Positions 16,724 through 25,088 of a stretch of DNA of 33,640 bases are shown here, piece after piece. Position 1 is the stretch's first letter. Every line of letters begins with the position of its first letter. A program made the position numbers and the translations under genes. Origin of the DNA: Thiopontia sp964344435. GTDB taxonomy: Bacteria > Pseudomonadota > Gammaproteobacteria > GCF-002020875. Where the stretch lies: contig CAYFNH010000013.1 in assembly GCA_964344435.1 (NCBI GenBank), positions 1-33,640 on the forward strand, written 5' to 3'. Under the pieces are notes generated by a model. The model had not been told where the DNA came from, searched no databases, and was given only the letters and a program-made list of their open reading frames with translations.

Positions 16724-18152
16724 TCTGAATCAGGTACGTGAAGCAATCATTGATACGCTACCGGCAGATACCTCTTATAGTGGAAGCGCACCATCTCCAG
16801 AACATCTCTATGTGCCGCCAACACACCTCAAGGCGCTCAGGCTGGAATGCCAGCTTGTAGTCGGAACTCGTGGTGTTGGGAAATCCGTATGGACTACCGC
16901 ACTTCATGATGACCAATTGCGCAAACTATTAGGATCATCCATTCCTGAACTGGATGACGCAGAAATCCGCATCGGGTTCTCAGAACGTCCTGAGATCACA
17001 CATTACCCGGACGCAGAGACCTTTGCCGGGTTAATGAAATCTGGAAACGATCCTTACACCGTTTGGCGTGCAGTAGTGATTCGCTGGATAGCATCCCTTA
17101 TCGACAAAACAGTCCCGGAGGGAAACTGGGAAGAGACAGTCTCCTGGGTGAAAAAGAACCCGGAAGAGGTTGCCCGGTTGATGAATTCAGCGAATGAATG
17201 GGCCTGCGAGGAAGAAAAACACGGTCTTATCTTGTTTGATGCGCTGGATCGGTTAAGTAACGACTGGAACACGATGGACAAGTTTGTCCGAGATCTGTTG
17301 CGACTGGCGCTATGGATGAAACCCTACTCACGCCTACACTCCAAGATCTTTTTGCGAGAAGATCAGTTGGAGCGTACCGTAACCGACTTTCCAGACGCTT
17401 CCAAACTGCTGGCTACCAAGGCAGAGTTATCCTGGGCTCGCCATGACTTGCATGGCCTGCTTTGGCAATATCTCATTAATGGTTCAAGTAAACACGGTCA
17501 GACCTTACGCGATATCTATGTCCAAAATGTAAGCCAACCATTGGAACAGAAAGGAGCCCTCTTTTTGTTGAGTGATGAATGCAAGCGCGAAACAACAGTC
17601 CAGCGCAACCTATTCAAATCTCTTGCCGGCCCCTGGATGGGACGTGACCGGCGCAGAGGGGTTCCTTATATCTGGGCGGTCGGGCACCTAGCAGATGGGC
17701 AGGGAAGAACATCACCACGGTCTTTTATCGCGGCTATCCGCCAAGCATCGGAAGACACGCTGAACCGCTACCCGGATCATCCATATGCATTGCATTATGA
17801 AAGTATCAAACGTGGTGTGCAGAAGGCCTCTGAAATTCGGGTAAGTGAGCTGGCAGAGGACTATCCCTGGGTTCGTGAGTTTCTCGCTCCACTTGAAGGA
17901 TTGACAGTGCCTGTTGATTTTGGAGTGATCAGGCAACGCTGGAAAGATACCTTCCCCCGTGGACCGGAAGCCGCTAAAACAAGCCATCGCCTGCCCCCTC
18001 AACATGCCGAAAGGGGGTGGCAGGGAGTTTGTTCAGATTTATTGGAAATTGGAATATTCGAAGAACGGAAAGATGGCCGTATCGATATGCCGGATCTTTA
18101 TCGCGTTGGCTTTGGTTTAGGGCGCCGAGGTGGTGTTAAGCCGAAGAAGTAA
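16716..18152 (+). CDS. P-loop ATPase partner in the defence operon
   Basis: 478 residues from ATG 16716, chosen because AGGAGG at 16704-16709 gives a 6-base spacer; ATG 16710 is too close. Walker A GTRGVGKS at 50-57 and Walker B-like LILFDALDRL at 171-180 resemble STAND/AAA-type ATPases that act as switches. The C-terminal third looks like a winged-helix-type region (GWQGVCSDLLEIGIFEERKDGRIDMPDLYRVGFGLGRRGG). No effector domain is evident. It is co-encoded with the KGGVGR ATPase (8-base overlap), so the two probably act as a pair. Function in defence is inferred from context. Confidence 0.78.
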   Translation: MADLNQVREAIIDTLPADTSYSGSAPSPEHLYVPPTHLKALRLECQLVVGTRGVGKSVWTTALHDDQLRKLLGSSIPELDDAEIRIGFSERPEITHYPDAETFAGLMKSGNDPYTVWRAVVIRWIASLIDKTVPEGNWEETVSWVKKNPEEVARLMNSANEWACEEEKHGLILFDALDRLSNDWNTMDKFVRDLLRLALWMKPYSRLHSKIFLREDQLERTVTDFPDASKLLATKAELSWARHDLHGLLWQYLINGSSKHGQTLRDIYVQNVSQPLEQKGALFLLSDECKRETTVQRNLFKSLAGPWMGRDRRRGVPYIWAVGHLADGQGRTSPRSFIAAIRQASEDTLNRYPDHPYALHYESIKRGVQKASEIRVSELAEDYPWVREFLAPLEGLTVPVDFGVIRQRWKDTFPRGPEAAKTSHRLPPQHAERGWQGVCSDLLEIGIFEERKDGRIDMPDLYRVGFGLGRRGGVKPKK

Positions 18153-18162
18153 GGAGCAGCCA

Positions 18163-20919
18163 ATGACCATTCGCCGCTTCTCAAGCCGAACACAATGGCT
18201 CGACAGCAGTTTTTTGCTGCAACACCTGAAAAGTGCACGCAGTTATAAACGTATTGCCGGATATTTCACCAGTTCACTATTCGAGGTGACCAACGAACTG
18301 CTCGAGGCAATCCCTGAAGTCAAGATCGTTTGTAACGTAGATATCCATCCTGATGATCTCAAGGTTGCTCAGCTGCGTGAGTCCAAGATGATCGGCCGCT
18401 GGAATGAAAAGGCCATTGAGACCGAAGCCCTGTTGAATCGGGATCGCTATCGCCGTCTGGACAGTTTCCTGCAAAAGCATGGACAGGCTGTCAGGGTTGC
18501 CCCGGATAGTGTCTGCGGCTTTCTCCACGGCAAGGCGGGGGTCATTGAACTGGCCGACGGCCGAAAAATTGGTTTTATCGGCTCGATGAATGAGACCAGT
18601 AGTGGCTGGCAACGCCATTACGAAATTCTCTGGGAGGATGAATCTCCTGAGGGTGTTGCTTGGATTGAGGAAGAGTTCAACTTCCTCTGGAATGCCGCCA
18701 AGGAATTACCCCGTGCTGTCATCCGTGAAGTGCGTCGTCGGGGTTACAGGCGCGAAGTGATCTTTGATGAGATCAATGAAGACGATGACTTGGCGCCTGC
18801 GGTACTGATTGAGTCGCCACTCTACCGAGAGGGGCTTTCTTTACAACCCTGGCAGCGGGGCTTCATTACTGAGTGTATTCATCATTATCAGAATCACGGC
18901 ATCGTGCGCCTGTTGTTGGCTGATGAAGTTGGATTGGGTAAAACCCTTTCAATGGGCACCGCTGCACTGGTACTCTGTTTGTTGAGCGACAAGGAGCATA
19001 AAGCCCGACGGCCCATTGTCATCCTCGCCCCAGCCACGCTGTGTGAGCAGTGGCAGACAGAGATGATCGACAAGTTGGGTATTCCCTGTGCTCGCTGGCA
19101 AACCCAGAAAAAGGTCTGGCTGGATCACGAAGCCCGGATCACATCGCCTTCAGGACGAGAACAAATCGCCAAGTGCCCACTGCGTATCGGGATTGTCTCT
19201 ACTGGCCTGATGATGCGAGACTCACTAGAGAAGCAACACCTGCTAGGCCTGCGATTTGGTTCCGTCATTCTTGATGAAGCACACAAGGCTAGAAGCCGCC
19301 AGGGCTTTGGTAAAGATGCCGATTCACCCAATGAGCTGCTCGCCTTCATTCGAGAAATTGCCGCCCGTTCGGATCATGTGCTGCTTGGCACAGCAACTCC
19401 GATACAGACACGACCTGAGGATCTATGGGATCTCGTCGGTATCCTCCACCAGGGTGAAGGCCGTTTTGTTCTCGGCAATGACTACGCCAAATGGCATCGT
19501 CCACAAGAAGTCTTGCCGATCCTTTCTGGTGATCAGGAGGTCACTGAGCCTTCCTTCGCCTGGGAGCTATTAAGGTCACCGCTGCCTTTGGTCAATTCCA
19601 CTCAGGAACCACGAGCCCGACGGTTGTACAGTGCGATTCGCCAGGACCTGGGGTTAGCTGATTCAAAATGGCAAGCGACCAATCCCTTTACCGACCTCGA
19701 CGACATTACACGGGAAGATATTGAAGACGAACTGCAGCGTGAGATATCCGGGGCCACCTTCTTTCAACGGGAAAATCCTTTTGTGCGCCACATTGTGTTG
19801 CGCAAACGATCAACGCTTGAGGATTCAGGCCTGCTGACCAAAATAGGAGTCGATGTCCATCCTGATCGTGACCTGGCCAAGGAAGTTCACTTATTCAATG
19901 CGCTGTTCGAAGGCGATGCATTGCGAACGAGTGAGGATTTCCGGGAAGCCTATACAGAGGCACGACGGTTCGGAAAAGCGCTGGCCAAACGTGGCAAGGG
20001 TGGCGGGTTCATGAAGAATCTGATGGAGCAGCGGATTTGTTCCAGCATTGTTGCCGGTTTGAATACGGCCAAGATGCTACTTGAGGGTCGAATTCTTGAA
20101 TTGGAAGAAGATGATCAAGAAATGGAGCTTCAGCTTGCTCAAGATGGAAACAACGCAGAAGAGCGATCCGTACTGGAACGAATGATTGGACGGCTCGAAA
20201 AGATCACGGAAGATCCGAAGATGCAGGCAGTTCTTCACTATCTGGATAAAGAAAAGTGGCGTCAATTTGGCGTCATCATCTTCAGCCAGTATTACGACAC
20301 CGCCAAGTGGGTTGCTGATTCGCTGGCGGCTCGTTACCCCGGTGAGGCGATAGGGCTCTATGCAGGCGCAGGTCGTAGCCGACTCTATCAGAAAGGTGAT
20401 AGCGTCAATATTGAGCGAGAGACCCTCAAGAAGATGGTTGCCGAGCATGAGATCAGCATCATGGTGGCCACTGACGCAGCATGTGAAGGCTTGAACCTGC
20501 AAACGTTAGGAACTTTGATCAACGTCGACCTGCCCTGGAATCCAACCCGGCTTGAGCAGCGCATTGGTCGTATCAAGCGATTCGGTCAGGTGCGTGAGAA
20601 GGTAGATATGCTGAATCTCGTCAATGAGCAGACTGTTGATGAAAAGGTCTATGAGCGTCTGTCTGAACGAATGCGTGACCGCTACAACCTGTTTGGCTCG
20701 CTTCCCGACACTATTAAGGACGAGTGGATCGACGATATTGAAACACTGGGTGAGAAGATGGACGAATACATCAATGCCCAGAAGGAAGCGACAGGCTTTG
20801 ACCTTCGCTATACCACAACAATGGCCCCCTCTGAAAAAGATTGGCGGGATTGTTCTGATGTGTTATCGAGAAGGGATTTTGTTGAACTGATGAGAAAAGG
20901 TTGGAATGTTGTCATTTGA
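18163..20919 (+). CDS. Phospholipase D-domain SNF2-family helicase
   Basis: 918 residues from ATG 18163, with AAGGAG six bases upstream. Residues about 1-160 form a PLD-like domain with H122-G-K124 and then GSMNET at 140-145, a variant HxK...N/E active site of PLD-type nucleases. From about 228 a SNF2/RapA-type helicase core follows: QPWQRGF (Q-motif-like), DEVGLGKT at 254-261, DEAH at 371-374, GTATPIQTRPEDLW, then the C-terminal lobe with IFSQYYDTAKW, TDAACEGLNLQ and QRIGRIKRFGQ. The fusion of a nuclease-like PLD head to a DNA translocase makes it the likely effector that degrades unmethylated invading DNA. Last gene of the seven-gene operon. Confidence 0.9.
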   Translation: MTIRRFSSRTQWLDSSFLLQHLKSARSYKRIAGYFTSSLFEVTNELLEAIPEVKIVCNVDIHPDDLKVAQLRESKMIGRWNEKAIETEALLNRDRYRRLDSFLQKHGQAVRVAPDSVCGFLHGKAGVIELADGRKIGFIGSMNETSSGWQRHYEILWEDESPEGVAWIEEEFNFLWNAAKELPRAVIREVRRRGYRREVIFDEINEDDDLAPAVLIESPLYREGLSLQPWQRGFITECIHHYQNHGIVRLLLADEVGLGKTLSMGTAALVLCLLSDKEHKARRPIVILAPATLCEQWQTEMIDKLGIPCARWQTQKKVWLDHEARITSPSGREQIAKCPLRIGIVSTGLMMRDSLEKQHLLGLRFGSVILDEAHKARSRQGFGKDADSPNELLAFIREIAARSDHVLLGTATPIQTRPEDLWDLVGILHQGEGRFVLGNDYAKWHRPQEVLPILSGDQEVTEPSFAWELLRSPLPLVNSTQEPRARRLYSAIRQDLGLADSKWQATNPFTDLDDITREDIEDELQREISGATFFQRENPFVRHIVLRKRSTLEDSGLLTKIGVDVHPDRDLAKEVHLFNALFEGDALRTSEDFREAYTEARRFGKALAKRGKGGGFMKNLMEQRICSSIVAGLNTAKMLLEGRILELEEDDQEMELQLAQDGNNAEERSVLERMIGRLEKITEDPKMQAVLHYLDKEKWRQFGVIIFSQYYDTAKWVADSLAARYPGEAIGLYAGAGRSRLYQKGDSVNIERETLKKMVAEHEISIMVATDAACEGLNLQTLGTLINVDLPWNPTRLEQRIGRIKRFGQVREKVDMLNLVNEQTVDEKVYERLSERMRDRYNLFGSLPDTIKDEWIDDIETLGEKMDEYINAQKEATGFDLRYTTTMAPSEKDWRDCSDVLSRRDFVELMRKGWNVVI

Positions 20920-21064
20920 TTTTCTTTGGTTCAACGGTAAATCATATGCTTATGGATGAAAATTTTACAGACCTGATTGTGGTAACAAGATGACCAATGG
21001 AAAGGTGATGAATGTTGAGAGGGAATGGGAATAAAATGCCGGGACTGAAGAAGGAGCATACTTA

Positions 21065-22732
21065 ATGAATATTAATGCCAGCATAGTTGATCAGCGTGTG
21101 TCGGGAATTGTTGAAGATCATCCTGAGTGGCTGCCAAATGGTGGGGATATCAACAAGAAGAAATCGGCGGCATTTGTGCTGTTGTCGATGTCAACCTGTC
21201 TGGATCTTGAGCTGGAAGAGGCGGCAGAGCTGCTGACAGAAGGGGGGAATGATGCCGGTGTTGATGGCATTCATGTTGGTGAAGTGGAGGATGGAGAGTT
21301 TCTGGTGACTCTGTTTCAAGGTAAATACAAGGTTAAGGAGCTTACGGGTGAATCCAATTTTCCGGAAAATGGTGTTGAGAAGTCTATTAATACAGTACAA
21401 GTACTGTTCGATCCCTACCGCAAGGTTGTGCTGAATGAAAAAATTGCTCCAAAGATTGAGGAGATCCGTTCTCTGATACGGGATGCCTATATCCCCAATG
21501 TGCGAGTAGTGCTCTGTAATAATGGAGCTCAATGGAAAAAACAGGCTGATCTCTGGATAGAAGAGGCAAAGAAGGATTATGCTGACAAGGTCGAGTTTAT
21601 CCATTTTAACCATGACTCCATTATCAATATTCTGCAAAAAACCAAACAGGTAGATGCCGGGTTGACATTGAGTGGTCGGGCCATTGTTGAGGATATGAAC
21701 TTCATGCGGGTTTTGGTTGGGCGTGTTGCAGTGCAGGAAGTTCATCAGCTCTTTAATCATCATGGTGATAAATTGTTGGAGCGTAATATTCGCCGTTATC
21801 TGGGGCTACACTCCAATCGGGTCAATACAGCGATTCATGAGACGCTGTGCGACCCCGGAAAGTCGGATAATTTTTATTTCTTCAATAATGGCATCACCAT
21901 AGTCTGCGATAAATTTGACTACAATGCTTTCCAGAAATCGGACTATCAGGTTCAGATGAAGAATATGCAGGTGATCAATGGTGGGCAGACCTGTAAAACC
22001 ATCCAGGAGACGTTGAATCAGGCTGATAACAGTGGAGTAGCTCAGTCAGCCTATGTAATGGTGCGCATCTATCAGCTTGCCGAATCCCACAAGGAGTTTG
22101 TACAGGATATTACCTATGCTGCAAACAGTCAGAACCCTGTGGATTTGCGTGACCTGCGCTCGAATGATGGTATCCAGAAACAGTTGGAGATCGCTATCGA
22201 AGAGTTGGGGTACCGGTATAAGCGACAGCGCGAAGAGGGAGGGGTGGGCTCAAACACAATTACCAGCTCTATTGTTGCCGAGTCGGTACTTGCGATCTGG
22301 AGAGAGAAACCACATCAGGCAAAATTTCGTCGCAAGGAGCATTTTGGAAAGCTCTATTCAGAGATCTTTCAAGAGTTGAATGGAGCACAGGGGCTGCTTG
22401 CCGTTTTGATCTTTCGAGCCGTGGAAAATGAGCGCAAGCGCCCGACATCGGAAGCACCTTCTGATTTTCTGCCTTATGCTTCGCACTATCTTTCAATGTT
22501 GATTGGTCAACGGCTACTGAGAGAAATGGAGGTGACTTTGGATGAGCTTTCACATCGGAATTTTGCAGAAATCTATCAGCACTTTGAAGAGCAGCGTATG
22601 GCGTACCATAACCATGCAGTAGAGGAGGTTAGAGCTGCGCTGAGAAGCTGTTATGGTGAGCGCGAGGTCTCTTTACAGCAGTTGTCAGCCACATTCCGGC
22701 GAGGTGATCTGCTGGAGATGCTTGGTCAGTGA
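21065..22732 (+). CDS. AIPR-family (abortive infection phage resistance) protein with N-terminal nuclease-like motif
   Basis: 555 residues. The central part carries the AIPR signature: RNIRRYLG, NFYFFNNGITI, MQVINGGQTCKTI, YAANSQNPVDLRDLRSND. The N-terminal part has GGNDAGVDGI at 60-69 and LFQGKYK at 83-89, a D...QxK arrangement typical of PD-(D/E)xK (Mrr-like) nucleases, with D67, Q85 and K87 as candidate catalytic residues. AAGGAG lies eight bases before ATG 21065. It is separated from the PLD-helicase by 145 bases and is clearly AT-richer than the core genes, so it may be an independent abortive-infection gene. Its stop lies 13 bases before the restored rnc start. Confidence 0.85.
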   Translation: MNINASIVDQRVSGIVEDHPEWLPNGGDINKKKSAAFVLLSMSTCLDLELEEAAELLTEGGNDAGVDGIHVGEVEDGEFLVTLFQGKYKVKELTGESNFPENGVEKSINTVQVLFDPYRKVVLNEKIAPKIEEIRSLIRDAYIPNVRVVLCNNGAQWKKQADLWIEEAKKDYADKVEFIHFNHDSIINILQKTKQVDAGLTLSGRAIVEDMNFMRVLVGRVAVQEVHQLFNHHGDKLLERNIRRYLGLHSNRVNTAIHETLCDPGKSDNFYFFNNGITIVCDKFDYNAFQKSDYQVQMKNMQVINGGQTCKTIQETLNQADNSGVAQSAYVMVRIYQLAESHKEFVQDITYAANSQNPVDLRDLRSNDGIQKQLEIAIEELGYRYKRQREEGGVGSNTITSSIVAESVLAIWREKPHQAKFRRKEHFGKLYSEIFQELNGAQGLLAVLIFRAVENERKRPTSEAPSDFLPYASHYLSMLIGQRLLREMEVTLDELSHRNFAEIYQHFEEQRMAYHNHAVEEVRAALRSCYGEREVSLQQLSATFRRGDLLEMLGQ

Positions 22733-22745
22733 AAATTATCGTCTA

Positions 22746-23429
22746 ATGCAACCTACACCATTACAGAGGCTGGAAAAACGTCTCAACTACACCTTCCAGA
22801 ACAGCGACCTGCTTCGTCAGGCGATGACCCACCGCAGCCATGCCAATGAGAATAATGAACGACTGGAATTCCTTGGCGACTCCATCCTCGGTTTTGTGAC
22901 CAGTGCGCTACTCTACCAGCACTACCCTGAGGTGAGTGAGGGTGACCTCAGCCGTCTGCGTGCCCGTCTGGTGCGGGGCGAGAGTCTGGCAGAGATTGCC
23001 CGGGAGCTGGAGTTTGGCGAGGCGCTGCTGCTGGGGCCAGGAGAGATGAAGAGTGGTGGTCACCGCCGGGGATCCATTCTGGCCGATGCAGTAGAGGCGG
23101 TGATCGGGGCGATTTATCTGGATAGCGGATTTCAGAACTGTGAGCAGTGGCTGATCCGGTTGATGCAGCCACGTATCGAGGCGCTGCCACCGTTGGCTCA
23201 GTTGAAAGACTCAAAGACCCGCTTACAGGAGTGGCTGCAGGCACACAAGCAGCCGGTACCAGAGTATGAGGTGAGCAAGATCGAAGGGGAGGGGCACCAG
23301 CAGCATTTTACCGTTCGCTGTACTGTCCGGGAACCAAAGATGGCCACCCTGGGGCAGGGGCGCAGTCGGCGCAAGGCAGAGCAGGAGGCCGCCATGGCCG
23401 CACTGGAGAAGTTGGAGAAACCGTTGTGA
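22746..23429 (+). CDS. rnc: Ribonuclease III, reconstituted
   Basis: Double-strand RNA endonuclease for rRNA and mRNA processing. 227 residues, equal to the usual length. Catalytic residues are all present: E41 and D45 in RLEFLGDS, D114 and E117 in ILADAVEAV. A dsRNA-binding domain follows from about 154 (DSKTRLQEWLQAH to RKAEQEAAMAALEKL). The start is 13 bases after the AIPR stop with no clear ribosome binding site, and the native upstream region was displaced to 7983. Codons 1-39 probably came with the island, making this a chimeric gene. The stop overlaps the era GTG. Confidence 0.95.
   Translation: MQPTPLQRLEKRLNYTFQNSDLLRQAMTHRSHANENNERLEFLGDSILGFVTSALLYQHYPEVSEGDLSRLRARLVRGESLAEIARELEFGEALLLGPGEMKSGGHRRGSILADAVEAVIGAIYLDSGFQNCEQWLIRLMQPRIEALPPLAQLKDSKTRLQEWLQAHKQPVPEYEVSKIEGEGHQQHFTVRCTVREPKMATLGQGRSRRKAEQEAAMAALEKLEKPL
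22779..22863 (+). repeat. Right direct repeat flanking the island (attR-like), inside rnc
   Basis: Counterpart of 8016-8100, 81 of 85 bases identical, differences only at third codon positions. Homology between the two protein ends extends further upstream (MxPTxLQRLExRLNY) but not into the 5' untranslated region. It marks where the element's own rnc 5' end joins the native 3' part. Confidence 0.85.
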
Positions 23430-24334
23430 GTGAAGCGCTGCAACACAGTGGCATGATTGCCATCGTCGGTCGTCCCAATGTGGGTAAATCAACCCTGATG
23501 AACCGTATCCTGGGCGAGAAGCTCAGTATCACCTCACGCAAACCACAAACCACCCGCCACCGTCTGCTGGGAATCAAGACCACGGGTACCTCCCAGTTTG
23601 TCTATGTCGATACCCCGGGCATCCACGATAACCAGGAGACGGCGATGAACCGCTATCTCAACCGTGCCGCCACCGGTAGCATGGAGGAGGTCGACGTAAT
23701 CGTCTTCGTGGTCGATGGAGCGCAGTGGAGTGAAGAGGATGATGGGGTGGTGGAGCTTCTCAAGCGCCACCACTGCCCGGTTGTGGCTGTGATCAACAAG
23801 GTGGATCAGATTGGTGACAAGGAGAAGTTGCTGCCGGTGATCGCCTCCTTGGCGGAGCGTTATCAGTTTGCTGAAATCATCCCCCTCTCCGCCCTCAAAG
23901 GGAGAGGAGTGGAGCAACTGGAGCAGCGGCTGGAGTCACTGTTGCCGGAGGGGGGCCACTTCTATGACGAGGATCAGTTTACCGATCGCAGTGAACGCTT
24001 TCTGGTGGCTGAACGGATTCGTGAAAAGCTGACCCGGCAGTTGGGACAGGAGCTCCCCTATGCGCTGACGGTGGAGATCGAGCAGTTCAAGGAGGAGGGG
24101 AAGACGACCCACATTGCTGCAGTGATCTGGGTAGAGCGGGCCGGACAGAAAGGGATTGTGATCGGCAAGAAGGGGGCACGGTTGAAGAGCATCGGCAAGG
24201 AGGCGCGAGAAGAGCTGGAGGTGCTGCTACAGCGCAAGATCTATCTGCAGCTCTGGGTCAAGGTGCGGGCAGGCTGGTCGGATGATGATCGCGCCCTGCA
24301 TAGCCTCGGTTATCGTGACGATCTCGTGCCCTGA
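23426..24334 (+). CDS. era: GTPase Era
   Basis: Essential GTPase for 16S rRNA maturation and 30S assembly. 302 residues from GTG 23426, which overlaps the rnc stop by four bases. G1 GRPNVGKST at 15-23, DTPGIHD (G3), NKVDQIG (G4), SALKG (G5). The KH RNA-binding domain at the C-terminus has VIGKKGARLKSIGKEAREEL. Rnc-era coupling is the standard arrangement. Confidence 0.97.
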   Translation: MSEALQHSGMIAIVGRPNVGKSTLMNRILGEKLSITSRKPQTTRHRLLGIKTTGTSQFVYVDTPGIHDNQETAMNRYLNRAATGSMEEVDVIVFVVDGAQWSEEDDGVVELLKRHHCPVVAVINKVDQIGDKEKLLPVIASLAERYQFAEIIPLSALKGRGVEQLEQRLESLLPEGGHFYDEDQFTDRSERFLVAERIREKLTRQLGQELPYALTVEIEQFKEEGKTTHIAAVIWVERAGQKGIVIGKKGARLKSIGKEAREELEVLLQRKIYLQLWVKVRAGWSDDDRALHSLGYRDDLVP

Positions 24335-24359
24335 CCATTCTGATCCGGGCACTTCTGTC

Positions 24360-25076
24360 ATGAATTCACGCTATACATTGCATGATGCCTTTGTCCTCCA
24401 CAGTCGCCCCTTTCGCAACAGTAGCCTGATTGTTGAGCTGTTTACGCTTGAAGCGGGAAAAGTGGGGGTGGTTGCTAGAGGCGCGAGTCGGGGCAAGAGT
24501 CCGCAGAGCATCCTGCTGCAGCCATTTCGTCCGCTACAGGTGAGTTGGAGTGGACGAGGTGAACTGCACACATTGACCGGCGTTGAAGCAGCCGGTGTCT
24601 CTTGCAATCTAACCGGAAGACGCATGTTCTGTGGCCTCTATGCCAATGAGCTGATGGTGCGGCTGCTCCACCGGGGGGATGCCCATCCAGAGATCTTTGC
24701 CAGATACCAGCAGTTGATCACCCAGCTTGGTGCCGGAGTCTCCGAGGGGCTGTTATTGCGCCGTTTCGAGGTTGAACTGCTGGAGGCGGTTGGGTTTGGC
24801 TTTGACCTACTCCATGACAGTACTGGTGTTCCGATCGATCCACTGCAGCGTTACCGCTACCATCCGGAAGAGGGGATGGTGCCGACACAGGCGGCAAACA
24901 GTCAGCAGATCAGCGTAACCGGTAAAACCCTGCAGTGGTTGCGAAGTACTGAACAGGTGGTGGAACAGAGGGTGCTGCGTGAGGCGAGGCAACTCTTGCG
25001 CAGCGCGATCGATTACCATGTGCCGGGTGAATTGCAGAGCCGCAAGTTAATGGCACAATACAGCACTATCAATTAA
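24360..25076 (+). CDS. recO: DNA repair protein RecO
   Basis: Recombination mediator that helps load RecA at single-strand gaps together with RecR. 238 residues from ATG 24360; the frame is open back to 24282, but the N-terminus NSRYTLHDAFVLHSRPFRNSSLIVELFT is the family start. An N-terminal OB-fold (about 1-80) with VVARGASRGKS is followed by the helical C-terminal domain. The start lies 25 bases after the era stop. Length matches E. coli (242). Confidence 0.95.
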   Translation: MNSRYTLHDAFVLHSRPFRNSSLIVELFTLEAGKVGVVARGASRGKSPQSILLQPFRPLQVSWSGRGELHTLTGVEAAGVSCNLTGRRMFCGLYANELMVRLLHRGDAHPEIFARYQQLITQLGAGVSEGLLLRRFEVELLEAVGFGFDLLHDSTGVPIDPLQRYRYHPEEGMVPTQAANSQQISVTGKTLQWLRSTEQVVEQRVLREARQLLRSAIDYHVPGELQSRKLMAQYSTIN

Positions 25077-25088
25077 GGAGAACAGAAG

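Noticed and set aside
8101..22745. Integrase, transposase, tRNA or inverted terminal repeats for the island
   Set aside because: None found at either edge; a weak CTTGGT similarity between the edges is too short to count.
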